Positions 35,948-45,495 of a DNA stretch of 64,000 nucleotides are shown piece after piece. The DNA comes from Copromyces sp. CBS 386.78. Its lineage: Eukaryota; Ascomycota; Sordariomycetes; Sordariales; Sordariaceae. The position numbers and the translations under genes were made by a program. The number at the start of each line of letters is the position of its first letter. Within the stretch, counting starts at the first letter, position 1. The stretch spans positions 62,001 through 126,000 of the forward strand of contig MU839168.1 in NCBI GenBank assembly GCA_030685235.1. Reading direction: 5' to 3'. The notes beneath the pieces were generated by a model. The model did no database searches. It saw only the letters and a program-made list of their open reading frames with translations, and was not told where the DNA came from.

Positions 35948-36536
35948 CTATGGGGGCCCTTCTTCTAATTCGGGATAGCTATTCGCAGTACTATTCTGTA
36001 TGGCGTTGTATGGCTCGGAAGGGGCATCGACTACCGGGGAGAAGTCAACCATGTCATCCATGTCACGGTTTGCTCCTCGTCTAGGTGGATGCTCATCATG
36101 TTCTCGTGCCATTTCCTGCCAGGGTCCTTCCTCGCAGGGCACCGGGCAGATACAGATGCAGAGGGGATACATCATCGCCGTACATACCCCATCGTCTGGA
36201 TGTTGCATATCCTTCCCCGGGACTAGTACACGGTCGTCACATTTCCTTTTCCTGCCACTCCTCCTCCTCCTCCATCTCCTCTAGTCTCCCAGGCCTACCA
36301 GGGTCCTTGCTCAGCTCCTTTCCCATCACAATCTTCCACACGCCTTCATAAGAGTTCTAGCTCCATCACGGCTTGTTTGAAGGCATATTTGAGTCGACTA
36401 TACCCTCCTCCTCGTCAGACGATTGCGGGTCTTGTTCTCGTGCCTCATCATTATCGGCATCCTCTATATACTTACACCCAATTCGGTCTTCATCCCAAGA
36501 GGTTGCAAAGTCCTCATACCCATACGTCAAGGCACA
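35948..36536 (-). CDS. Hypothetical small acidic spliced protein, divergent from cry (5' end unresolved)
   Basis: Three minus-strand segments join into one frame: up to 36536-36404, 36343-36299 and 36222-35948. The introns proposed are 60 bp (GTATAG...GAAG) and 76 bp (GTAGGC...CTAG). Removing them eliminates three in-frame stops and one frame change, which is hard to get by chance. The first segment is acidic (SWDEDRIGCKYIEDADNDE, then SSDEEE). The last has a Cys cluster (CICICPVPCEEGPWQEM), a basic-acidic stretch and a C-terminus ELEEGPP. The Cys part could itself hold a 57-bp in-frame intron (GTATGT...CGAG). No start codon lies in frame in the first segment, so a further 5' exon is expected between about 36540 and 36700, close to the cry start. 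I do not recognise the family and give no function. Confidence 0.45.
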
Positions 36537-36745
36537 TCATAGCACGGCCAAGTTGACCAGACGACCAACATCAAGTTGACACAACGACAAATCCACTTAA
36601 GCCCCATCTAGCCTCGTCCGATATCACATAACTTACGCCATCCAGCGGGGTTGGGTTAACGTTTCAACATCCCTCGACTTGATATTTATGCCAAGACAAG
36701 ACCCTTATATCTCTAGGGACCCCATCCTTACCTTGGTTGCCCAAC

Positions 36746-39058
36746 ATGACGCAGTCAAAGGTTGTCATCTATGTGTTGCGTAGGGAGCTTCGCTTGTCAG
36801 ACAACCCCATCTTCCACCACCTCGCCAATCCAGACTCCAACCACGGCTTTTCGCACCTCCTTCCCGTCTACGTCTTTCCTGCACAGCAGATTGACCTCTC
36901 CGGCTTTGTTCCAGAGGGAAGTGAGAACCCACATCCTGCTCCCAAGAGCGCTGTTGGAGGGTACGCAAGATGCGGTCCATACCGTGCCAAGTTCCTGGCT
37001 GAGTCGGTTTGGGATCTCAAGACAAGCCTTCAATCAAATGGCAGTGACCTTCTCGTCCGCGTTGGAACATACAAAGATGCTGTAAAGTCGCTAGTCGAAG
37101 GGCTCAAGGCGAAGGAATGCCAAGTGGGAGCCGTGTGGATGACAAGCCACGAAGGCTCAGAGGAGAAGAGCGACGAAAAAGATGTGGCATCTTTTTGTGC
37201 AAGCAGTGGCATAGACTTCAAGCTATGGGATGATGAGAAGTATTTTATCAACGAGCAAGTTCTACCCCTCTCCCCCCATAGCGGATGTTGAAGTAAAAGA
37301 AGAAAAAATCTGACCGATCTCTGTTACAGTCGAGATACAGGAATCACAGACCTCAACGACCTCCCCGATATCTTTACCACATACCGAAAACAAATAGAGC
37401 CTTTGCGCGAGAAGGCAAGGAAGACACTGCCAGTCCCTGAAAAGGGGGCCTTGCCTGCATACCCCGACACAGACATGATTCCAAGTCAACAAGCACCGTT
37501 CCGCATCCCAGACACCTGCGAGGAATTGGTCGAGACCGTCGTCAGGCCGGTCAAGAACTTCCTGAAGAATCTTCCAGAGTTTCCAGAGAAGGCGGAATCA
37601 TCACACCCGTTTAAAGGCGGAGAAACATTGGCTCAAAAGCGAATCGACCACCTCATGATGAGCGGAGGCATGAAAAGTTACAAGGACACCCGGAATGGCC
37701 TTCTTGGTCCGGAGTTCAGTACCAAGCTGTCAGCATACCTTGCACAGGGATGTGTCACCGCTCGCCAGATCCACCACGCTTTGGTGGCCTACGAGGATGG
37801 ATCGGACACCAAGTACCAAGGGGCTGACGGGTTCGGAGAAGGGGATAACCAAGGCACAGAGACCGTCAGAATAGAACTCTTGTGGCGCGACTACATGAGG
37901 TTGTGCCACCAAAAGTATGGTGACAAGCTCTTCCGCATAGAGGGCTTCAATGGCAAGCATACCGATTACGAAGGTGAAGATAAGAAGCACGGGTGGAAAA
38001 CTGCCAACACCAGCATAGCGTTGCCTGGACAGGAGCCTGATCCTGAGAAGGTCTCGGCTATCCTTGCGAGGTTCAATGCCGGAACAACAGGCATGGGACT
38101 CATCGATGCGTCTCAAAGAGAGCTTCTGCACACCGGCTACACATCCAACCGGGCGCGGCAAAACGTTGCTAGCTTTCTCGCCAAGCACCTGGAGATCGAC
38201 TGGAGATATGGTGCAGAGTGGTACGAGATGCTCCTCGTGGACTACGATGTGTCCTCTAACTGGGCCAACTGGCAATACGTAGCCGGTGTGGGCAACGACC
38301 CTCGCGGCGCAGCTCGGATTTTCAACCCTGTGAAGCAAGCATTCGACTACGACAAGGATGGTGCCTACGTCCGGGCTTGGGTTCCCGAGGTCGCCGATTT
38401 CGAGAATCTCGAGAATGTTTTCCAGGCTTGGACAGCCTCTAAAGAGGATCTGAAAACGGCCGGCCTGGAGGACAACGTCATGGTGACGGATCCGATCAAG
38501 CCTATTAAGTTCAACCTTGATCACAAGCCATCCAAGGTCAAGAAGCGTCCCTTCTTCAGAAAGAGGGGCCCCAAGAACCGGGAAAGTCATGGTAGTGCTG
38601 AAAGCACGGGCAGCAGTGAAGGTCATTCTGGCTCAGGTAGTCCCGACGGCTCCGGTGGTAGCAATGCCGGAGCAGAGTCTAACGGAGCCGCTGGAGGCAC
38701 TGACCAGGCCCAACAGACTTCTCAGGGTAGCAGCAGGTCACAGTCTTCAAGCAACCATGGCGGGCGCTCGCACTCGCACCATCACAACCACCATAACAAT
38801 CATTACTTCCACCGCGGCGGCAACGACTACTTCCGAGGGCGTGGAGGTCGCGGTGGAGGAGGAGGCGGACATTCTTCGTCTCAAGGGTATTACAGCTTTG
38901 GTGGCAATGGTGGTGGAGGTTACCGTGGCGGCGGAGGCGTCAGGGGCGGAGGAGGAGGAGGATTCCGTGGCCGGTATGCCCCCCCAAATGGGGCACCAGG
39001 TGGACATCATCACCATTCCGAGCAACAAGTAACCTCACAAGTCCAGACTGACGCATAG
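36746..39058 (+). CDS. cry: Cryptochrome DASH (CRY)
   Basis: Two exons, 36746-37254 and 37330-39058; 745 aa, the length I recall for N. crassa CRY. The 75-bp intron has a GC donor (GCAAGT) and TTACAG acceptor; only this splice gives ...INDRDTGITDL in frame. The N-terminal photolyase alpha/beta domain begins VIYVLRRELRLSDNP. The FAD-binding half contains GETLAQKRIDHLM, the LLWRDYMRLCHQKYG helix, TSNRARQNVASFLAKHL, and the WYEMLLVDYDVSSNWANWQYVAGVGNDPR block typical of DASH proteins. After about residue 570 comes a long tail rich in Gly, Ser, Arg and His with RGG boxes and two His runs. CRY-DASH binds FAD and a folate antenna, absorbs blue light, and can repair CPDs in single-stranded DNA and bind RNA. 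In Neurospora it is light-induced. Confidence 0.96.
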
Positions 39059-39173
39059 GATCCGTCAGCTGCTACTATGTTTGGTATGTTGCCGAATGTG
39101 ATGACCACGTACCACTTGGACGGCTACTATCCTTATTTCCCTTCGCCATTTCCTCCTTGTCAGCCTGCGTACG

Positions 39174-39782
39174 CTAACCACCATATGTAGCTGGGTTGAA
39201 TTTGTCGGGCCAGGGTTCTGCCCTGGGTGGTTTTGCCGGAGGTGGAAGGGAAGGGATTTGGAGAGGAGGAACTTGGAGAGGAGGAGCTTGGAGAGGAGGA
39301 GCTTGGAGAGGAGGAGGTGGTGGAAGAGGAAGAGGAAGAGGAAGAGGCGAAAGAGGTGGATCTTCTTGAAGAATTTTATTGTTCATTTTGTAAGGGATGA
39401 TGTGGACTTTCAGCCCAAAGGCAGAGGGAAGAGATTCAGGGCATCTATGAACGCCAAAGCGGAGCATCTTTCTTTCCGCTACTGATAGAGCGTGGTGTTT
39501 CACTCTTGTATTTATAGATCTTTGATGTTTGGCTTGGAATCTTGCTGATCGATTTACGATGTAAGCACATATGCAAAGAATTGAAACAGCAAACCACAGA
39601 GTCAGTCGGCTCCAATGATGATATGAATGGATGTTGTTGCAATTAGTGGGATCTGGTCCAAGTTTATCGATGGGATGGCTCCAGTCAAAGGCATGATCGC
39701 GAGGTAGACGATGACTTGCTTGAGGCGGAAGGAAGAAGCATTCGTTCTCAAAAAGATTTTCATATTTAACCCCGCTCGTCAC
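39174..39782 (-). CDS. Doubtful open frame, possible single-helix Pro-rich protein
   Basis: 202 codons facing the cry 3' end. One hydrophobic segment (LTLWFAVSILCICAYIV, residues about 61-77) and a C-terminal tail of Pro/Leu repeats (APPLQ units) encoded by the 15-bp tandem repeats. It resembles no family I know. The repeat tail gives open frames on both strands by itself, so the frame may be accidental. It overlaps the probable 3' UTR region of cry on the other strand. Confidence 0.2.
   Translation of the reverse strand: MTSGVKYENLFENECFFLPPQASHRLPRDHAFDWSHPIDKLGPDPTNCNNIHSYHHWSRLTLWFAVSILCICAYIVNRSARFQAKHQRSINTRVKHHALSVAERKMLRFGVHRCPESLPSAFGLKVHIIPYKMNNKILQEDPPLSPLPLPLPLPPPPPLQAPPLQAPPLQVPPLQIPSLPPPAKPPRAEPWPDKFNPATYGG
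39258..39347. repeat. 15-bp tandem repeat TTGGAGAGGAGGARC followed by (GAAGAG)n
   Basis: Four units of 15 bp (39258-39272, 39273-39287, 39288-39302, 39303-39317) differ by one or two bases and run into a GAAGAG hexamer tract to about 39347. All purine-rich on the plus strand, 200 bp past the cry stop. Confidence 0.88.
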
Positions 39783-39930
39783 TCGTCATCAAATCAGTCA
39801 ATGAAGCGAGCAAGAAAATTCCATTCGGCAGAAGGGCTCAAAAAAGGAAAGACCACTCTTCAGCTGTGTCGACGCAGGAAGCTTTGAAAGTGGCGATCTC
39901 AAGGCTTGTCAACTGAATGCCACACTGTTA

Positions 39931-40446
39931 GTGAGTACAGGTTACCGAGTGAAGCTACATACCTATTGCGTAAACTCCACTAACAAAGAGAACCGTGTCA
40001 GTCAGGCTCTCACGCTCTTTCCCGAACTTCCTATTGCCCCGAAATGCTGGGCGCAAGGAAGGAAGAATGGTCACATGCCACTTCGTATTCAACCCCGCTC
40101 GTGTTCGAGGAGAGCAAGTCGGAGTCAGCGTCTAAAGAGTGAGCCTGGGAAGAAAACATTGGAGACTGAGAGGAAAAAGTGGGAGACTGAGACAAGAAGG
40201 TTGAAACTTGAAACGATCAAGTTGGAGCTCGAGAAGTTTGAGCGGGACGGAGACGATATCAAGCGAGAGCTTGAAACCCTGATAAACAGATTCGGAACAA
40301 TATCTGACAATGTTATGCTATGTTCCGAAGCCCAGTATGCCAGTAACAGTAAGGAAGTTTATACTATGGCAGTAACTCAGTCTATCACACAATGTGGTGG
40401 CGGGTGCAGTTTGGGTTGGAAAGTGTCACTTCCACGTGGATTCTGA
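39931..40446 (+). CDS. Doubtful open frame with coiled-coil segment
   Basis: 171 codons. Residues about 75-120 have a strong heptad pattern (WETETRRLKLETIKLELEKF and onward, DDIKRELETLINRF), suggesting a coiled coil. The rest is unremarkable. It could be an exon of a larger, unrecognised accessory gene, since a short basic frame (MKRARKFHSAEG) starts nearby at about 39800. No splice model was convincing. It is unlike any family I know. Confidence 0.25.
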   Translation: MSTGYRVKLHTYCVNSTNKENRVSQALTLFPELPIAPKCWAQGRKNGHMPLRIQPRSCSRRASRSQRLKSEPGKKTLETERKKWETETRRLKLETIKLELEKFERDGDDIKRELETLINRFGTISDNVMLCSEAQYASNSKEVYTMAVTQSITQCGGGCSLGWKVSLPRGF

Positions 40447-40782
40447 AGAGAGGGTAGGTAGTTCCTTCCCTCTACTGCGCGCGGTTACCGATATTGCACC
40501 TACTACCTGGTTCTTGCGGCATGGGACACTCCTTCTGCAAATGAAGTTATATGAGGCTTTAATAGCAGACCCATTGTACCTATGTTTAATTTACTGCTGG
40601 TCGCTCTTTCTGGGTCAGGTTGGCGAGTGACTGATCGTGCATGATGCAGGCAAGGCGCCGCTCATTCAGCCCAGCCTTTCCTCCCCATCGCTTCTAGAGG
40701 TACATTCATGAGCCTCGCTCGTGAGTTTCAAGATAGGTACATTCAGCTGGTTCTTCCCTTATCGAAGTCCCATACCTGGGTG

Positions 40783-40860
40783 TTGTGGTGCGGTTGGCTG
40801 GGACCCTTTCTCCAACCTACCAACGGGTAAGAAAGGTCCCACTATCGAACCGCACCACAA
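40783..40860. repeat. Long imperfect inverted repeat (hairpin)
   Basis: A perfect 13-bp outer stem, TTGTGGTGCGGTT (40783-40795) with AACCGCACCACAA (40848-40860), encloses a second stem in which GGGACCCTTTCT (from 40800) pairs with AGAAAGGTCCC (to 40840) apart from one bulged C. The central loop is about 18 nt. Transcribed RNA would fold into a hairpin of about 78 nt. It could be a small MITE or a small-RNA precursor. Confidence 0.8.
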
Positions 40861-41672
40861 GTATTTATGGCTTATACTGAATATGCAGTGACGTCCCTTT
40901 TCTGGATTGCTCCAATGCGTTTCGATTATTCCATTTTCCAATTCTTTCCGCCTCTTGCAATTTCTCCTCGATAGGATTGGTGGCCTTGTCGGTTACCTTG
41001 CGTGGCTTGGTCTAAATAAGCATCACGCAGACGGAAGGTGGGTCTAGCTGGCCTCGCCGACGACGATGTGGTTCAATTCTGCTTTTGAAAGACAACTTTG
41101 CAACAAGGCTCGCCCGAAATAAGCAGTCATCAGCTTCTGGAGCAGTGGCTGGGATCTTCATGAGGGTGTGTGTGCGGCTCTGGTGAGTACGCTAGATGAA
41201 TGCGCCCCAACCATCAAGTGGAAACCATCTCGTCACTTCTTGTTAGGTATACAGCTGGAATGTCTCAGCAACATCTACTCGCTTAGGACAATGAATCATT
41301 GGAGAAATGTACCCTAGGCGTAAGTTGGGACACGTACTCAAAACATGTGAGTGGATTGTCATGCTAACCGGTTCCCAACTCAGCTGTTGATTCGATGATT
41401 TCGATAAGGCTTCACTTTCACGAGTACAGAGAACACGCGCCACTCATCTTAGAACACTCTGGGCAATACAGTTACCATTGTCTCGAGAGCTATCGTCGTT
41501 CACCAATCATAACTTCGAGAACAGCAGTAAGTTGAGGAGAACCGCTCTCCAAACCACCCATCACTGATCGAGAGAAATTTCCGTAAGTTTACTTCACCAA
41601 CTTGTGGTTCACAAGACTTGGGCACATGCTCTTTTCCTCTTCCCTTTCTTCAACATTTGCCTTAACAAGACG

Positions 41673-44132
41673 ATGCCTCCACTGAACCAAGAGTTGACGG
41701 TGTTATGGGACCGGATTCATGTAAGTCGGCTCTCATTTCCCATCCATTCCCCGAAGACCTTACCTCGACTTGTTCTTTGTTGCCAAGTCCCCTGATTTCG
41801 TTCACTGCCTTGTGCTAGAGTATCACTTTCTAGTTGCTAACTCCGTGGTTGAATCAACAAGCAAGCTGAGAGGAGAAATTGGGTATGTGTTTCCTTCATA
41901 ACCCCATGACGAAAAGGGGTTTTACCCTCTTCCATTACTCACCAGAGATCTAGGATGGTATTCCTAGCTGGGAACCTAGCCCTGGGGAGCGGTATTTGCT
42001 AGACATCATGCGTAAGGTACGTTTTCCCACGCCGAATTTTGAAAAGCTGATCCCCATTCTTTGACTAACTGATACGACATTATAGATAGTATGTGTTCTT
42101 ATCCAGGCTCCTATGTTAGCTGATAGTTCGGGATAGCCAAACCAATGAATAGTTGTCAACAGAACTTTTAACTGACCTATGCTGCAGACGGTTAGTCCTC
42201 AAATCATGTTTAAAAGCTATTCAGTTTAATGCATGCTGAGAGGGTTTTGCACCATCAGACCGAAGTCAAGAACTATAACTCCTGTGCGGAGTATGCACCT
42301 GGATGGGCTTATGACAGTGATGCACCTTTGCCTATTTTCGCATATCGACATGCGCTTGAGGCAACGGAACCGGCCGGTATCCTTCACTTTATCCCCCGGG
42401 ACGGAAGGATTGATCTCTCTTTTAATGGGAAGTGGTTCTCACGAAGAGACGCATTGCATAACTCAATACCCGACCATGACCGATTTCCTGGCACCGATGG
42501 AAGATATTTATTGTTGACCGACATGGAACAGGCCATATATGACCTCGGACAGTTTGGTGTTATTGATATTGCGGATTTTGATCGTGGTTCGCATGACCGT
42601 ATGGATTATCGGCTCTCAAAGAATCAGATCTACGTCAGCACCGTGAAGGATGGAGAGTGGTCTTTCAATCCAATTAACACCCATACTCGTGAACTCTTGG
42701 AGACAGGAACCGAGATGCTGCCAAAATGTCCGGCAACGAAGAAAACTGCTGGCTAGAATCGAGTCATGTAAGTAAATAAAACTCTCTACGAGCAAGAAGC
42801 TGCTTGTACATGGTCGCTATTAGACTAAACAACTTATGCAGACAGATACGCGGTCTTGCACTGGCTTTGATAAATATGAAATCACGGGATCCATACTTCT
42901 TCCTCGCATTTCGTCGTCAAGAAACTGGCGGATGTCCAGTTGCCGATGCTATTGATATACATCTCGCATGTGAACGCAGGGGTGGCACGACTGCAGCAAA
43001 TCCGTACTCAACTCGTTCGATCGCATTTCACATCACCTTCTACGAGATGATACAAACTGTGGAAACAGTGCATGATATGCATCTAGGCCGTGGGGAGAAT
43101 ACAAGAGATGAGGATAGAGAGAAACACAATATAGCAGCCACGGAGTCGCTGGTCAAGACTTGTGAGGATAACAACATCAGGGTTGGGCATCTTTACGAGA
43201 AGCCTCGAACCGATACGAAGGATAATAGGTTACAAACTCCAAGGCCTCGCGCCTTCAGACAAAGCGCCTTCACTGTGAGTGCTTAGTCCGTTATGTTTCT
43301 TTCTGTCTTCTATCCTTTCATCCCGTTGTCATGTGTTTCTGCTTCCTTTTTGCTTCTTATCTCCAATTACTCCTCCACCTTGCTTACAGCTCTACGGCCT
43401 ATAGGTATACACGATCGCAATAATTCCAGAAGTTATGGTATGGTCATCGCCCACCTGCTAACAAGTGGACGGTACAAGCAACTGATTGGTGAATAGCCTT
43501 ATCCATCAAACCCGAGCGAAAAGGAACGTTGGACAGCGATATCGCTCGCTCCCACATCGTTCTTTAATAACACGGATCAGTGGTTTGCCCCAGACCATAA
43601 TCAAGGATGGCCTTCGGATGTTGTACATGGTTACAGCGGAGCGGCTGTCGAGCTTTACGCAATAATCAAGGCCCTTGGAACGGTGGAGACTCGATGGCAA
43701 GAGTTGGAAAGGTATATCAGTGGCCTAGTAGTCCAAGACTTCATGAACCCAAAGGAGTACTGCAGTCTTTTGTTTGACGACGAAACCTTCAGCCGGTCAA
43801 GATTGTATTTCTGGATCATTGGGTTTATCATTGAGGTCCAGCCTTGCATCGAAGACAACATCACCCAGTGGAATCTTTACCAACGAGCTCGAATCCAGCC
43901 TCTACTCGAAGACCCAGCCTCCAGAGACGCACCCGGATTGATGAACACCACGGACTTCGAAAGGAGTTCCATCGATATCATCAGGCAATACGACAAGGAA
44001 GGCAAGCAGATCATGCAAAATCTCGAAAACCTCAAGAAAGGATTTGATGCAATAGCAGTGCCTAAAACTGAAGGATGGGTTGCAGACACAGAAAGGAAGG
44101 TCGTTTCACGAGAAGGGAAGCTAATCAAGTAG
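41673..44132 (+). pseudogene. Broken multi-exon gene of a fungal uncharacterised protein family
   Basis: Recognisable exons: 41673-41720 (MPPLNQELTVLWDRIH), 41862-41882 (QAERRNW), 41954-42016 (DGIPSWEPSPGERYLLDIMRK), about 42195-42767, 42846-43274 and 43497-44132, each with GT/AG borders and consistent phase. Between 42016 and 42240 no clean splice works: KAIQFNAC runs into TGA while the next frame reads ERVLHHQTEVKNYN, suggesting a frameshift near 42226. A second break is clear at the A4 run 42723-42726. The frame stops at TAG 42754, but one extra base would give MSGNEENCWLESSH leading exactly into IRGLALALINMKSRD after the next intron. The full protein would be about 650-700 residues, with the block VVQDFMNPKEYCSLLFDDE and no catalytic motif I know. 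I recall a family of similar hypothetical proteins in Sordariomycetes. It is either a pseudogene or carries sequencing errors. Confidence 0.6.
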
Positions 44133-44400
44133 CAATCCGGCAACCGGGACAGGGAATGTGTAATTGTGACGGGCAAAGGCCTCTTGTTGGTAGGCGTGAA
44201 GGAGCGGGTCAATGAAGAGAAAGGGGAAGTTCGTTGATGTCACTTAACCGAAAGACCTCATATAGCATGGAAGGTAAAAAATACCAATCTTGCCCTTTTC
44301 TCATCAATATCATTCAGTATTCTTTCGTACCTGCTCTGGGGGGTTGGTGTACTGCACTTGATTTTGGAGATCATTTCCGCTTGCTAAACTGACAGCTCTT

Positions 44401-45495
44401 TTACACCACCGACTCTGCAAAGCTCAACAGGTCATCCAGCGCCAATGTCTCATACGGCCCCAAGTTCCATCCTAACCCAACACCCGGGTCCTCCGGCGTC
44501 CTCACCGCCGTAGCAACCATGTAATCCGGTCCCATCGATCGCAAACACATATTCACATCCTCCACCTTCTTCCCCCTAAACCGTATCTCGAACTTCCTAA
44601 GCACCTGCGCATCCTCTCCCTCCTCCTCACCCTCCTTCGTCTCAACGGCCGGCACATCCCAAGCCGGCGTTGGCCTACTCGGCCTAAAATACCTAAACTC
44701 CAGCTCTCCCAACCACTCGGCCAGCAACGCCTCACCTGTCAGCTTCACATACGCCTCCCTGAGTGCCCAAAGCGCATAAAAAGCTCTCAGCTTCCCGTCC
44801 GCCACCTGTTCCGGCGTCGGCGGTTTTTGTGGGTCATCCCTAGGCACCAACCCCGGCACAGCGCTCAACACCTGATACTTGAGATAACTCGTCTCCCCCA
44901 TCGCGAAAACATCAGCGTGCATATCCACAAAACTACCCCAGCCTTCCTTGCGAATAAGCTCCTGGTCGCGATCCCTCCGTTCTGACGTGCAGACAACATC
45001 CAGACCAACCTGGACCCCCTCCGCACGCCCCGGAACGGGATAGTCCGCCACAGCCACGAGCGCGACGATCCCCGCCTGGTGTGACACATTGAAGGTGACT
45101 GGTTGTGCGCCAGTCAATGGGTCGCGCCAGATCGGCTTGGTGCGCTCGTCGCGCGTGAAGCCGGGGGTGACGGATGACCAGGAAACAGAGGCCAGCCGCG
45201 CGATGGCGTACCGCTTCAGCAGGGCCGAGGCCAAAGCCATTTTGGCGTCGCGGATGTGGAAGTATTTGAGCACGGAGGCGCGCTCGGTGGGGGTAAGGAG
45301 GGAGAGGGGGCGGGAGGCCTGGGATTACCGGTCAGTAATTCATGTTTTATGATGTGGATGCGGGGAAAGTGATGTTCAATTCAGGGGTTTGTTTACATGG
45401 GCTTCGAGATCGCGGGTCTTAGCGGCTGAGGGGAACCAGGACCGGGTGTCGAGGATCCACTGGACTAGGACGGGTTTGTTTGGTGGTTCCGACAT
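44401..45495 (-). CDS. 4'-phosphopantetheinyl transferase, Sfp/AASDHPPT type
   Basis: Two exons, 45495-45397 and 45318-44401; the 78-bp intron joins ...DLEAH to ASRPLSLL; 338 aa. The fold markers of the Sfp superfamily are present: FNVSHQAG at about 109, the Mg-binding aspartate in VGLDVVC (Asp140), and the second catalytic block WALREAYVKLTGE (Glu221 and Lys225). In most homologues the W-x3-KE-A-x3-K helix has Lys before Glu; here it is Arg (REAYVK). The enzyme moves phosphopantetheine from CoA to a conserved Ser of carrier proteins. In filamentous fungi one such enzyme (NpgA/PPT) serves polyketide and nonribosomal peptide synthetases and the lysine enzyme Lys2. A mitochondrial ACP-specific AcpS type is unlikely because of its smaller size. 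Confidence 0.92.

Larger units (their letters stand above)
39059..41672. other. Accessory spacer downstream of cry
   Basis: 2.6 kb without a firmly supported gene. It contains the purine-rich 15-bp repeats (39258-39347), two open frames of low confidence (39174-39782 minus and 39931-40446 plus) and a long inverted repeat at 40783-40860, each listed separately. From my memory of the N. crassa gene order, cry is followed closely by the phosphopantetheinyl transferase gene, so this block may be lineage-specific. That is inference. Confidence 0.45.

Noticed and set aside
36344..36403. Three stops interpreted as C-to-T decay in the gene beside cry
   Set aside because: Two ordinary introns remove all stops and also correct a frame change, which point mutations alone would not.
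41941..41960. Apparent nonsense TAG before DGIPSWEP in the broken accessory gene
   Set aside because: The TAG is better explained as the end of an intron (ATCTAG), since splicing there keeps phase 0 with the preceding exon.
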